DNA of 64,000 bases, from contig CAWBJY010000005.1 of the NCBI GenBank assembly GCA_963789215.1, forward strand, positions 62,001-126,000, in the 5' to 3' direction. The stretch comes from Phormidesmis sp963789215. Lineage in GTDB: Bacteria > Cyanobacteriota > Cyanobacteriia > Phormidesmidales > Phormidesmidaceae. The notes under the pieces are model-generated. The model was not told where the DNA came from. It was given only the letters and a program-made list of their open reading frames with translations, and ran no database searches. The stretch's first letter is position 1. Every line of letters starts with the position of its first letter. This document shows positions 34,392-43,917 of this stretch, in pieces. A program made the translations under genes and the position numbers.

Positions 34392-34991
34392 GTGTTAGGA
34401 AATCCTTCGGCGGTACTTTCCCTAGTTTGGACAGATTATCGGCTAGCGCTGCTATTTACGGTGTTTATTCCGCTGACGCTGCTGATTTGGTCTTGGGTTT
34501 CCAAGGCTGAGGCGATCAGTTTGATTATGACCATCTACTGGCGCGTAGCTAGCCTGCTGGCTATTACGGTTTATTTGATGATTGGCGGCTATTCTTTTAG
34601 CTTTATTACAGCGCTGGTTGCCAAAATTTTAATCCCGCTGAGCCTTTGGTTTTGGGCTGATCTGAATGAAGAGATTAGAGAGCAGCCTAAGCGATCGCTT
34701 AACTTAGCCTTCAATGCCTGGCGATGGGCCACAACGGTCTACTGCATCGTAGGTACGGTCATTCAGATTTCCTTTCTGCGCTGCGCGTTCTCTAGCTCGC
34801 TCTTTCAAGGTGAAGCTTGTCAAGCTTGGCTTCAGCCTTCTATCGCATTTGCGGGTGTGTTCCATGCTAACTTTGAGTCTGGATTTTTAGGCATATTGGG
34901 TATTGTTGCGCTAATTCTGTATGCTGCATATTTAGGCTATTTCCTTTTGGTAAAGCTAGGCAGGCAAGGCCGTTCTGCGCTTAACCAGTGA
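34392..34991 (+). CDS. DUF3177-like multi-pass membrane protein
   Basis: The 199-residue protein has five or six hydrophobic helices with little between them. The pattern of short loops (MTIYWRVASLLAITVYLMIG, then LWFWADLNEEI) is what I associate with DUF3177, a cyanobacterial family without assigned function. The start is GTG at 34392. Two cysteines (LRCAF and EACQAW) lie in a probable loop. It is upstream of the DUF7734-like gene, with a 19-bp repeat array between. Confidence 0.65.
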   Translation: MLGNPSAVLSLVWTDYRLALLFTVFIPLTLLIWSWVSKAEAISLIMTIYWRVASLLAITVYLMIGGYSFSFITALVAKILIPLSLWFWADLNEEIREQPKRSLNLAFNAWRWATTVYCIVGTVIQISFLRCAFSSSLFQGEACQAWLQPSIAFAGVFHANFESGFLGILGIVALILYAAYLGYFLLVKLGRQGRSALNQ

Positions 34992-34995
34992 TTTC

Positions 34996-35052
34996 TTGCT
35001 CAACTAGCAGCTCTTTGCTCAACTAACAGCTCTTTGCTCAACTAATAGCTCT
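34996..35052. repeat. 19-bp tandem repeat, three copies
   Basis: TTGCTCAACTARYAGCTCT repeats at 34996-35014, 35015-35033 and 35034-35052, starting four bases after the DUF3177-like stop codon. Only two positions vary. Confidence 0.95.
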
Positions 35053-35084
35053 TTTTAGTTTTTGTTCCTAGCCTTTGACCTTTC

Positions 35085-35378
35085 TTGTCTATAATTTCTC
35101 GACTAGAGTCTTATACGCTGAAGTATCCTCAAGAAGTGCTGCTGGTGCAGGCGGTAGTTGACGATCAGTCTGATCAGGTCGTGGTGTTTAAAGGGTTTTC
35201 TAGTTCGTTAGTGCGGCCTACTGCCTTTGACCCTGAAGTGCCCACGCTGCCTTCGCACGCCGTCATTACTCAGATAGATCGACTCGAAGGGCCTTATCAG
35301 CCAGCGTCTCCTCACTATATAGAGCGTGGGCTAAGCTTAGATACCTTTACTAGTCGATTGCTGGCGATGGGGCTGTAA
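35085..35378 (+). CDS. DUF7734-like conserved protein
   Basis: The 97-residue protein (TTG start at 35085) contains YTLKYPQEVLLVQAVV, VVVFKGFSSSLVRPTAFDPE and IDRLEGPYQPASPHYIERGL. I recognise these as a small family conserved in cyanobacteria and plants and lately named DUF7734. Function unknown. No membrane segment is present. No ATG exists before the conserved region, so a TTG start is probably real. Confidence 0.68.
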   Translation: MSIISRLESYTLKYPQEVLLVQAVVDDQSDQVVVFKGFSSSLVRPTAFDPEVPTLPSHAVITQIDRLEGPYQPASPHYIERGLSLDTFTSRLLAMGL

Positions 35379-35449
35379 GACGCTTGGCTCTCGAGTCTCG
35401 GTTGGGCTTTTGTCGCCGGGCCTTTGTCAGGGTTCGGTAGCCGTTGACA

Positions 35450-35479
35450 CACATTTCACCAGTGACCTGTCACAATGTG
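35450..35479. promoter_or_regulatory. Nested dyad upstream of DAHP synthase
   Basis: CACATT (35450-35455) and AATGTG (35474-35479) frame an inner perfect inverted repeat GTGAC-CT-GTCAC (35462-35473). A TTGACA hexamer sits at 35444-35449. The site lies about 110 bases before the DAHP synthase ATG and looks like a repressor or activator site at its promoter. No regulator can be named. Confidence 0.35.
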
Positions 35480-35585
35480 AGGGTTGTTGTTGCCTGGGCG
35501 ATCGCTCAAACGACGTTGTTCGATAGATGGAAAACGTCTGTTCGCTTTAATTGTTGGTAGATATCCGTTGGTAGATCTCTCAGTT

Positions 35586-36659
35586 ATGTACAAAACTCAA
35601 GACCTCCATGTGGTCGAAAATCGTCCTTTGCTTTCTCCTAATCAAATCCTGGAGCAGCTGCCGCTCTCAGAAACCGCTGCCGCTTTAGTTGCTCAAACGC
35701 GCGATCGCATCCGCAACATCATGCACAACGAAGATCGTCGTTTGCTGGTGATTGTTGGCCCTTGCTCGGTTCACGATGTAGAAGCCGCTTATGAATATGC
35801 GCAGCAGTTGGTGCAGCTAAGAGAGCGCTTTGCCGATCAGCTTGAGATTGTGATGCGGGTGTATTTTGAGAAGCCGCGCACGAGCATTGGCTGGAAAGGT
35901 CTGATTAACGACCCTCATTTGGACGGTAGCTACGACATTAACGAAGGGCTAAGGCTTGCTCGCAAACTGCTGCTGGACCTAGCTGAAATGGGGTTGCCGG
36001 CTGCTACAGAGCTGCTAGATCCGATTACGCCTCAGTATATTGCCGATGTAATTTCTTGGACGGCAATTGGAGCACGAACGACTGAGAGCCAGACTCACCG
36101 TGAAATGGCTTCGGGACTCTCTATGCCGATTGGCTTTAAGAACAACACGAATGGGAGCTTTCAGGCGGCGGCGAATGCCATGCTCGCAGCGAGTAATCCT
36201 CATCATTTTCTAGGTATCAATCAGGAAGGCCACGCTAGTATCGTTTCTACGACGGGCAACGCGGATGGTCACTTGGTGCTCAGAGGTGGCAAGGGTGGGC
36301 CTAACTACGAGGTGGCGCATGTTGAAGAAGCGGCAGCGGCGCTGGCTAAGCAGAATTTGAATCCTCGAGTGATGGTGGACTGTAGTCATGCGAATGCGAA
36401 TAAAGAGCATTCTAGACAGGTTGCGGTTGCTAGCAATATTTCTGAACAGATTTTAGCGGGTTCGCAGCATTTGCTAGGGGTGATGATTGAGAGCCATTTA
36501 GTGGCTGGAAATCAGCCGATTCCTGAGCAGCTCAGCGATTTGGTGTATGGACAGAGCATTACGGATGCCTGCGTGAACGTAGAGACCACCGCTGGGATGC
36601 TAGAGCAGCTAGCGGCTGCGGTGAGGCAGACGGTTGGGGCAGAAGTTGCACGGGCTTAG
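35586..36659 (+). CDS. aroF: 3-deoxy-7-phosphoheptulonate (DAHP) synthase, type I
   Basis: This enzyme condenses phosphoenolpyruvate and erythrose 4-phosphate, the first step of the shikimate pathway. The 357-residue protein from ATG 35586 (MYKTQDLHVVENRPLLSP) has VIVGPCSVHD, EKPRTSIGWKGL, PAATELLDPI, GARTTESQTHREMASGL and VMVDCSHANANKEH, matching the AroF/AroG/AroH type. Such enzymes are usually feedback-inhibited by one aromatic amino acid; which one cannot be read here, so the symbol is provisional. An in-frame start at 35484 would add 34 residues unlike the family. Its stop overlaps the convergent barrel gene by 4 bases. Confidence 0.95.
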   Translation: MYKTQDLHVVENRPLLSPNQILEQLPLSETAAALVAQTRDRIRNIMHNEDRRLLVIVGPCSVHDVEAAYEYAQQLVQLRERFADQLEIVMRVYFEKPRTSIGWKGLINDPHLDGSYDINEGLRLARKLLLDLAEMGLPAATELLDPITPQYIADVISWTAIGARTTESQTHREMASGLSMPIGFKNNTNGSFQAAANAMLAASNPHHFLGINQEGHASIVSTTGNADGHLVLRGGKGGPNYEVAHVEEAAAALAKQNLNPRVMVDCSHANANKEHSRQVAVASNISEQILAGSQHLLGVMIESHLVAGNQPIPEQLSDLVYGQSITDACVNVETTAGMLEQLAAAVRQTVGAEVARA

Positions 36660-38257
36660 AAAAGCGGTAGGTTGACGGTTAGCCCAGCACCGTAGAACGT
36701 ATCGTCTAGGTTGATTTTAGAAAGGGCCGGATCTGAGCTGGAGGAGTTGCCGAATCGGGTGCCTCCAAACAGTGAGATTCGGCTTTCTGGCGTGAGGCGA
36801 TAGCTGATGGTGCCGATAACCTGCTGGTAGACATCGTAGCGAGCAATTTGAGTGTAGTCTTCTAGGTCTAGCTGATAGAGCAGGCTGGTGCGCAGATCTT
36901 TGTTAATGCCGTAGTTAAGGGAGAATGTAAAGGTTTGACGAAACCGACTCGATCTTTTGGCGTCGGCGAAGCCTAATCGGGCCTGGTAGAAGCTATCTAG
37001 CCAGGTTCTGGAGTTGAAAATGCTGCGGTGGCTGATAACGGTGTCGATGTAGTTGATGCCGAGAATTTTCCGTTCGTAGCCGAATGAATAAAATTGCTGG
37101 TTGCGTAGACCTATTTGAGCGTAGGTGCTCGGCAGCAGCTTTTGACGAACCCCTAGTTGGAGTTCTATTTCGTTGTAGCCGCGATCGCCTGCTTGCTCAA
37201 AGCGCCCTAGGTTTGTCTCGGCGATCGCGTATAGGCTGGTGTCTTCTGAGAGGGAGGGGAAGGCGGCGACGGAAAGCCCTGATTGGTATATTTGCTCGTT
37301 TTCTCGGGTGTCGAGTCTGAAGGTATTTTGGGAGTTGAAGTAGCCGAGCCGCCCGGTTACGAAGGCGATTGGTCTTTTGACCTTGGGGGGTGCGGCTGCT
37401 TTTTGTAAGAGGCGCAAGACGCCGAGGTCTTCATCGCCGCGCGATCGCAAGGGGTTGACTCTGATATTGCCTAGTTCGTCGTCTACCCTTGGCTGAGGAC
37501 TACGGCGGGGCAGCGCCTCAATCAGATTATCTAGGCTGCCTGTTTCTTTGCTGGCTTCATCTTTTTCTTCAGCAGTAAGCGACTGAACCTGCTCTTTAGG
37601 TGCTGTTTCTATCAGTTGGTTCTTGGGCGAGTGTTGCGGTTTCTGGTGGGCGCTTTGCGCTAGAGAAGGCGCGGCGGCTGACAATGATGCGAGTGGAGCG
37701 TCTGCTAAGTCTCCTACGGCTGTTGCGCCCGTTGCGTCGATTGCAATCGTGAAAGTGCGATCGCAAGCTTGAAGGCTACGACAGATCTGGGTTTTGGGTG
37801 AGGCTAGCGCTGAATCTGTTGCTTGTTCTAGGTTGGGCTTCGCCCACGGCGCTAAGGCTAGCTCAGTCGTCAACTCATTCGTCAACTCAGTTGCTAGCTC
37901 GGCTGTGTCTGAGCGTTGAGGTAGAGGCTGAATATCTAGAGAATGGTCGCGGCTAGCAGAAGGCTCTGGTGAGCTGATATTGAGCGCATCGACTGGCTCG
38001 AACGACTGGGCAGCTAGGGCCAGGGTGGGCGTATTGGGCGGGGCGTTTTCGGATGCTGGCAGCGGGGCTGCGATCGCGTCTGGACAGAGCGCAAAAACAA
38101 TGCCGCCAAGTCCAATGCTGCTGAATCCGACGCTGATCTTGAGCAGAGATCGACCCATAGGCCGCGCTGGGCTTTGCATAAGAGAGGATGATGTTTGAGA
38201 AAGAGAAACCAGTCGCAATTTTTTAGGTGAACAGGGCGGTAACGTAAAAAATTGCAT
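36656..38257 (-). CDS. Probable outer-membrane beta-barrel protein
   Basis: The 533-residue protein has an N-terminal export signal (MGRSLLKISVGFSSIGLGG...DAIAAPLP; start possibly at the internal ATG 38158). A low-complexity Ala/Ser/Pro region (about 65-300) follows. The last ~230 residues have alternating hydrophobic strands (FTFSLNYGINKDLRTSLLYQ, TISYRLTPESRISLFGGTRFG) ending in phenylalanine (TVNLPLF), as expected for a barrel inserted by BamA. I cannot name the family. It is divergent from the FecR gene 541 bases away. Confidence 0.7.
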   Translation of the reverse strand: MQFFTLPPCSPKKLRLVSLSQTSSSLMQSPARPMGRSLLKISVGFSSIGLGGIVFALCPDAIAAPLPASENAPPNTPTLALAAQSFEPVDALNISSPEPSASRDHSLDIQPLPQRSDTAELATELTNELTTELALAPWAKPNLEQATDSALASPKTQICRSLQACDRTFTIAIDATGATAVGDLADAPLASLSAAAPSLAQSAHQKPQHSPKNQLIETAPKEQVQSLTAEEKDEASKETGSLDNLIEALPRRSPQPRVDDELGNIRVNPLRSRGDEDLGVLRLLQKAAAPPKVKRPIAFVTGRLGYFNSQNTFRLDTRENEQIYQSGLSVAAFPSLSEDTSLYAIAETNLGRFEQAGDRGYNEIELQLGVRQKLLPSTYAQIGLRNQQFYSFGYERKILGINYIDTVISHRSIFNSRTWLDSFYQARLGFADAKRSSRFRQTFTFSLNYGINKDLRTSLLYQLDLEDYTQIARYDVYQQVIGTISYRLTPESRISLFGGTRFGNSSSSDPALSKINLDDTFYGAGLTVNLPLF

Positions 38258-38798
38258 AGGCTAATGCTATTTATATCAATTGACTGAGTCAGAAATCAGG
38301 CAAGCCTTCTGACTGGTTTGCGGCCTGCTTTTGTCTTATGTTTGTCTATGTTGGGGAAAAAGCCATACTGTACGGGCTTTACTGACTCTTTGGTCTAAAA
38401 CTCGTTCAGCAAGATTAATTGTCAGCTTGGAGTCTCATTACCATCGTAAGAGGATAGAATGTACCGTGAAGAACACCCATATTGTGACGAGTGCAAGCTT
38501 TGACCATACACTGGTAATACACGCACTGAGAACTTGAAAAGCTTTAGAGCTTTAGAGCTTGAAACGCTCTGAACTTCACTAACAGCTTCAGAACGTCACC
38601 CATCTACCATCTGCATCTACTACAGCCGTCTCTAAAGGCCAAACTTCAACCGTTGGACTCAATAACATCCCAGCCAGTAGTTTTGCTGAGATCAACTGTG
38701 CGCAGTCAACGTTAGTTGACTAAGCATCAATCTTTCTAGATGTAGCCATCCTACTGATAAGTGGGCCTTGCTGGCTAGTTTTTTTACGTATATAAATT
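38258..38798. other. Intergenic region between the barrel and FecR genes
   Basis: No supported gene lies in these 541 bases; short frames such as 38331-38537 lack any recognisable pattern. GAGCTTTAGAGCTTTAGAGCTT near 38540-38565 is a short direct repeat. The region must contain two divergent promoters. Confidence 0.4.
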
Positions 38799-41333
38799 AT
38801 GAACGGGTATTATTCTAAGCAACCACGTTTCTGGCGAGGGCTGTCGATTGTGGTTGGGCTGACAGGCGTTTTGCTATGGCCGTCTTCTGTGACGGCTCAA
38901 GACGCTACGAGAGATTTTGCTCAGCGAGGTGTGAGCGCTAAGCAGCGCTCCGATAGGCGAGAGAACGCTGAGCGGTCGGTCGGGTCAGAGAATAAACCAG
39001 AGAGTCGGTTGGATCAGCCCCTTTCTTGGGCGAGAATAGATTTTATTTTGAACCAGGTTGATCTCGTGCCTCAGCGCGCTAGAGCTAGGCGCGCTAGAAT
39101 TTCTGATGTTTTAGGAATTGGAGATGCCCTTAGAACCTTCGAGAGTTCTAACGCTGAGCTGCGATTTAATGATGGTTCGGAGGTGCGTATTGGCTCGCGA
39201 GCAACGTTTAGATTCACGCCTAACACGCGCAACTTTGAATTGACTAACGGTACGGTGCTGCTGTTGATTCCGCCTGAGAGAGGCCGTACCACTATTCAAA
39301 CGCCTAACGCGGTCACTGGCATTCAGGGGTCGGCTTTGTTTGTTCGCTACATCGAAGAAACCGATACTACGATTGTGGGCGCACTAACTGATAATCCTGA
39401 CGGCCCGATGATTCTCTACACCAACAACGGTGCTGAAGAGCAGGCGCTTTATGCTAACCAAGTTGGTGTCGTAGAAGGCGATCGCATTACCGAGCTGTAC
39501 GAAATTGATAGCCGAGCGTTTTGGGAAAGCAGCGGTCTAGCGGAGACTTTCGACTATACCGAGGATGTTGGCTCTGTCGTGGACGAGCTCGATGGGGTTC
39601 GCCAAGAAATTAGAGATGCGATTGAGAATCAAGCTCCGATTGATGGCAGCAACGTCGTTGAAAATCCTGACAACTTTAGTCGCCCGCAGACAGACGATCA
39701 GCCTCAGGTGACCAATCCGACGGATGGTCCGGCAGAAGAGCCTAGTGAACCCACTCCTAGCGAGGGTGAATCTGAGGGTAGCAGCACTGAGGGCGGCGGG
39801 GACGCTGCGGTAGACAATCCAGATTTAATTCTTGGCGGCGAGGAAACTGAGGAGAGCGAAGGACAAGTCATTCAATATGAAGGGTCGCCTGCTGAAGAGT
39901 TTCATAACCAAAACGGTAGACCTGCTGGGTCTGTGAATGGGGGTGGAAACAATGCTCTGCAGCCTGCTCCGCTAACTGAGGCCGAAAGTGAGGATGAAGC
40001 AGCTTCGGCTGGGAATGGCACTCGCCCTAATTCAAATGCTGGTCAGTCTGGGACAAATACCAACTCGTCGAGTGAAAAACCGTCGGTAAATGGCAGCAAC
40101 CGTCCTCCGAGCGATCGCCCGGTTATTCGCCCTGAAAGTAATTCTCCAGTAGCGCCAACGACTCCGCCTGCTGGAGGAACCATCATCAACAATCCGGTGC
40201 TGCCAGGCTTACCGGATAACGACCCTACAGAGATAGTTGCACCACCTACTGTAGGCGCTGGACAGAACCCAAGGCCAACTATACCGACTGCTCAGCCCAA
40301 CGTGCCTACTGGTGGTGTTGCACCTTTGCCCAGTGGCGCTTTGCAAGATGCTGAGCCTGATGCAGGTTCGGACAGTGAGGATGAGACCGAATCTGAAGGG
40401 AATGACAGCAACCCGACTGGTTCAACAGCCGATCCTGCTGGTGGTGGAGGTGCCGTAGTACCGGGTGCGAGTGGTGCCGGAGGCTCAGATAATGCTGACG
40501 GGCCTGCTGAGGGTACGCCAGTTATTGAGGAGACGGATGCAACGCTGAATAATCCAGACGAAGCTGAAGCTGTTGAGTTACCTACGGTTACGGAAGAGGC
40601 CGTTGAAGAGGAGGCTCCTGTTATTGCGGAGCCGGATGCAGCTCCGAGTAATTCAGGTGGCGCTGTCGATCCTTCTCCCGTTTTAGAAGAGGAGCTGGAG
40701 GAAGCCGTTCCGATTATTGAGGAGACGGACGCAACGCTGAACAATCCAGACGAAGCTGAAGCTGTTGAGGTACCTACACCTGTTGAGACCGATACGGTGG
40801 ATGAGCTACCGGAATCGCCTGATGCGGTAACTGAATTGGAGAATCCTGTTATTTCTCCTTCTGGGCTGGTAGAGTCTGAAGCGCCTGAAGCTGAAGCTAT
40901 AGAAGTTGAGGCTCCTACGGTTGAAGCTGAAGTTGTAGAGATTGAGACTCCTGCGGTTGAAGCTCCCGCGGTTGAGGCTGTAGAAGCAGTGCCTGATGTG
41001 CCTGAAGTTTTTGAAGACGAAATTATAATAGAGCCTCAAGGCTTTGAGACGCCTGCTAATGAACTTGAGGAACTACCTCCGGAGACAATCTCAGGAGGGG
41101 CCCCGGATAATTTCTCTGCTGAGGATGCGCCGCTTATTGAGGCTTTGGAGGATCCTGTTCCTGCTCAGCTAGAAGAGACTGTGCCCTTTGCAGTAGAGCA
41201 AGTCGATGACTTGTCGGCCGAGCAAGGACTGCTAGGTGAAGGCAATGGGCAGATAGATAACGTTGACAATAGCAACGGGGCTAATGGTGCTGCTTTGTCG
41301 GATACGCCTAGCGGTCAGCCTGGGCTGCAATAG
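38799..41333 (+). CDS. FecR-domain protein with long acidic repetitive tail
   Basis: The 844-residue protein has a signal sequence ending near PSSVTAQD (34). A FecR domain covers about 75-230 (GIGDALRTFESSNAELRFNDGS, TTIQTPNAVTGIQGSALFVR). A tail of some 600 residues is rich in Glu, Asp, Pro, Ser and Asn and almost certainly disordered. FecR-like domains sit in the periplasm and transmit signals or bind envelope polymers. The tail holds two copies of EETDATLNNPDEAEAVE and a run of VEAP/VEAE repeats. It is flanked by a divergent outer-membrane protein gene and a convergent CHASE2-kinase gene. Confidence 0.88.
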   Translation: MNGYYSKQPRFWRGLSIVVGLTGVLLWPSSVTAQDATRDFAQRGVSAKQRSDRRENAERSVGSENKPESRLDQPLSWARIDFILNQVDLVPQRARARRARISDVLGIGDALRTFESSNAELRFNDGSEVRIGSRATFRFTPNTRNFELTNGTVLLLIPPERGRTTIQTPNAVTGIQGSALFVRYIEETDTTIVGALTDNPDGPMILYTNNGAEEQALYANQVGVVEGDRITELYEIDSRAFWESSGLAETFDYTEDVGSVVDELDGVRQEIRDAIENQAPIDGSNVVENPDNFSRPQTDDQPQVTNPTDGPAEEPSEPTPSEGESEGSSTEGGGDAAVDNPDLILGGEETEESEGQVIQYEGSPAEEFHNQNGRPAGSVNGGGNNALQPAPLTEAESEDEAASAGNGTRPNSNAGQSGTNTNSSSEKPSVNGSNRPPSDRPVIRPESNSPVAPTTPPAGGTIINNPVLPGLPDNDPTEIVAPPTVGAGQNPRPTIPTAQPNVPTGGVAPLPSGALQDAEPDAGSDSEDETESEGNDSNPTGSTADPAGGGGAVVPGASGAGGSDNADGPAEGTPVIEETDATLNNPDEAEAVELPTVTEEAVEEEAPVIAEPDAAPSNSGGAVDPSPVLEEELEEAVPIIEETDATLNNPDEAEAVEVPTPVETDTVDELPESPDAVTELENPVISPSGLVESEAPEAEAIEVEAPTVEAEVVEIETPAVEAPAVEAVEAVPDVPEVFEDEIIIEPQGFETPANELEELPPETISGGAPDNFSAEDAPLIEALEDPVPAQLEETVPFAVEQVDDLSAEQGLLGEGNGQIDNVDNSNGANGAALSDTPSGQPGLQ
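40524..40775. repeat. 60-bp direct repeat inside the FecR gene
   Basis: Bases 40524-40583 and 40716-40775 are nearly identical (a few substitutions, offset 192) and encode the same IEETDATLNNPDEAEAVE stretch in frame. The copies are separated by a related acidic segment, so the tail grew by duplication. Confidence 0.93.
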
Positions 41334-41418
41334 CGAGCAGCGGGTTTTTAGCTAGGTGTTGTATGAATTGGATGCGATCGCGCTATCAGTTTGTGTCAAG
41401 CGCATCTAGCTAATTATT

Positions 41419-43917
41419 TTAGTCGTTCGAGTCGTTTGAGTCTGCTGGCTGGTCTGGTGGAATGATTGTGGTTGCTTCTGACGGGCTGTCTTCTTGCCAG
41501 TCGGGCGGTAATATCTGCGTAATATCTAGCGCTTCGTTAGTGGCGATAACACCTGGGCGGGTGCCCTGATCGCGAGTGAGCGGACCCGATAGACTGTCGT
41601 TGTCTAATTCAGCATCTTCTGCTAACAGCTCGCTTTCAGAAATTTGAGGGCCTCCTAGGGTGTTTAGGTCTGCTAATACGCTCTGCGCTGAGTGGTAGCG
41701 TTTGTTGAAGTCGTAGCGAACCATCTGGTTGATAATGCTGGAGAGTTCTGGAGAAATATCTTCAACGGTATGGGACCAGATAATCTCTCCGTTGTCGCTG
41801 CGCTTGAGGGCGTGGGGCGGCTTTCCGGTAATGGCTTCGATCGCGGTGATTCCCAGCGCGTAAATATCGCTATTTACGTTTGGCGTGCCGCTTGCTTGCT
41901 CGCTAGGCATATAGCCCTGGGTGCCAATTCCTACGGTTGCGGTGGCCTGTGCGTCTGGATCAACAAGCTTATTGGTGATGGTTTTGACTGCACCAAAGTC
42001 GATGAGCACGTAGCGGCCATCGCTTTTGCGCCGAATAATATTAGAAGGCTTGATGTCTCTATGGATAACGCCTTTGGAGTGAACGAAGCTAACAACGGGC
42101 AGCAGATCGCGCAGTAGGCGGATGACTGCTCGTTGAGAGAGCGGCCGGTTGTGAGACAAAATATTACGCAGCAATCGGCCTTCTACCATCTCTTGGACTA
42201 GGTAAAAGGTTTGCTGAATTTCGAAATAAGCGAGCAGTCGAGGGATTTGATTGTGCTCGCCTAGCTTGCCTAAAACAACGGCTTCGGCCCTGAACAGACG
42301 CTGCGCAAGATGGTGAGATTTGGGATTATCGCTGACGATTTTGAGTTTTTTGACGACGCAGATTGGGTCGCCAGGGCGCTGGGTATCTTGGGCTAAGTAT
42401 GTTTCGCCAAATCCGCCAATGCCTAGTACTTCGGTAATACGATAGCGATCGCGCAGCACGGTTCCGATGATATCGGATTGATTGAGATCTAGCAGGTCTT
42501 GGAAGTCGTCTTGCTGACTGATGATTTCTTGGACAAGCGGCGAGGTCGCGTATCTGGCTAGCGTTGTGCGCAGCCGCTTGCGTCTGATGCGGTCGGCGGT
42601 AAAGCCTACGCCAAAGTCCATTAGACCCATTGTGGCGATCGCTGCAATGGGCGCACCTGAGATAATGACTGTGCTGGCCTTTACAAAGGCAAAGTAGCTA
42701 AGCGATGTCCATACGACGAGAGTGCCGCCCACAATTAACAGCCGGTATTGAGGCTGATCCGTTTTATTCATCCACCCGGCGACACCTAATCCTAGACCTA
42801 GCACAATCAGCGCATTGATATAGGGCTGCTTGATTAGCCGATGGGGAGATAAATCTGCTTCGAGGGTCGCGATTGAGTTGGCTAAAATTTCAACGCCTGG
42901 CATCGCCTCTGGGTAGATTAAAGTCTCAGAAAAGGGCGAGCCGTGGACATCTTGATGAATGAGTGCGGTGGTGCCGATGATGACGATTTTGCCTTTAAAG
43001 AATGCGCCTGATCCTAGCTGATCGCGCCAACTATCGTTGTCGATGGCTTGCCAAAAAGGAACCTGATCGAACGTTCCTCTAGGCCCATAGAAGAAAATAT
43101 TTTCTTGGGGTGTCTGTGGATAGTCCTCTTTAGCTGCCTGTAGCGTTGCTTCGGCAAAACTACGCAGCGGTATCTCGTCTGGCGTCGTCGCGGCTGCACC
43201 TAAGATAGCGGCTTCCTGGGCGGCAATATCATCTAGAAATACCTGACCTAAGCGATGAATTTTACGATCAGGTTCTAGTAAATAGTTGATGATGCCAACC
43301 TGGGCACCTGCTTGACGGAACTGTATTAAGGGTAAAGAGGGCTGAATAAGATCGCCATATGACTTAGGGATAGTTGGATAATCGGCGGCTAGGACGACGC
43401 GATCGCCATGCTGCTCGAGTGCCTGCGTTAAGGCAGCATCATCTTCAAGGCCGTGAGTACTAGGCGTAGGAAACGTAACATCTATGGCAACGGCTTTAGC
43501 ACCCGCACCGATGAGCCGATCAATGACTTCAGCGTAAGCTTCGCGCCGCCAGGGCCAGCCTCCGATTAGCCGCAAGTCTGCGTAGCGTTCTGGGTTTTGT
43601 GCGTACAGCGGCCCTTGACTAAGCGATTCATCGTCGATTGCTAAAATAACGATATCGCTGGGTGCTTCTACCGGACCTCTAAGCTGAAAAAATGCGCTCT
43701 GTACCTGGCGATCCCAAAGCTCAACGATGCCTAAGTTAAGCCCTACGGCGCTAGCGGCGATGCCTGCACAGGCTGCAGAGATGGCAAACCGCCAGTGCTT
43801 AGACGCTGTGTTTTGCTGCCAGGCTGTAAATCGGTCTTTGGTCGTTAGCGTCGCCGTAACATCATCGTTAGGCTTACGGCCGGAATCGCGACCAGATTTT
43901 GGCGAGAACTGAGACAT
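41419..43917 (-). CDS. CHASE2-domain membrane Ser/Thr protein kinase
   Basis: The 832-residue protein has one membrane helix near 45-65, a periplasmic CHASE2 sensor (about 68-360, with DIVILAIDDESL and AKAVAIDVTFPTPS), three further helices (about 366-455) and a cytoplasmic eukaryotic-type kinase (about 500-770). Kinase motifs are complete: GIGGFGETYLA, the VVKKL lysine, HRDIKPSN and IDFGAVK, with GTQGYMPSEQ. The last 60 residues are acidic and probably disordered. The CHASE2 ligand is unknown. Association of CHASE2 proteins with FecR proteins is common in cyanobacteria and fits the neighbouring gene. Confidence 0.93.
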   Translation of the reverse strand: MSQFSPKSGRDSGRKPNDDVTATLTTKDRFTAWQQNTASKHWRFAISAACAGIAASAVGLNLGIVELWDRQVQSAFFQLRGPVEAPSDIVILAIDDESLSQGPLYAQNPERYADLRLIGGWPWRREAYAEVIDRLIGAGAKAVAIDVTFPTPSTHGLEDDAALTQALEQHGDRVVLAADYPTIPKSYGDLIQPSLPLIQFRQAGAQVGIINYLLEPDRKIHRLGQVFLDDIAAQEAAILGAAATTPDEIPLRSFAEATLQAAKEDYPQTPQENIFFYGPRGTFDQVPFWQAIDNDSWRDQLGSGAFFKGKIVIIGTTALIHQDVHGSPFSETLIYPEAMPGVEILANSIATLEADLSPHRLIKQPYINALIVLGLGLGVAGWMNKTDQPQYRLLIVGGTLVVWTSLSYFAFVKASTVIISGAPIAAIATMGLMDFGVGFTADRIRRKRLRTTLARYATSPLVQEIISQQDDFQDLLDLNQSDIIGTVLRDRYRITEVLGIGGFGETYLAQDTQRPGDPICVVKKLKIVSDNPKSHHLAQRLFRAEAVVLGKLGEHNQIPRLLAYFEIQQTFYLVQEMVEGRLLRNILSHNRPLSQRAVIRLLRDLLPVVSFVHSKGVIHRDIKPSNIIRRKSDGRYVLIDFGAVKTITNKLVDPDAQATATVGIGTQGYMPSEQASGTPNVNSDIYALGITAIEAITGKPPHALKRSDNGEIIWSHTVEDISPELSSIINQMVRYDFNKRYHSAQSVLADLNTLGGPQISESELLAEDAELDNDSLSGPLTRDQGTRPGVIATNEALDITQILPPDWQEDSPSEATTIIPPDQPADSNDSND

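Noticed and set aside
38331..38537. Small protein between the barrel and FecR genes
   Set aside because: It lacks any recognisable motif and lies in a promoter region shared by two divergent genes.
41340..41418. Terminator between the FecR and CHASE2 kinase genes
   Set aside because: GCAGCGGG followed by TTTTT suggests one, but the matching upstream arm pairs poorly.
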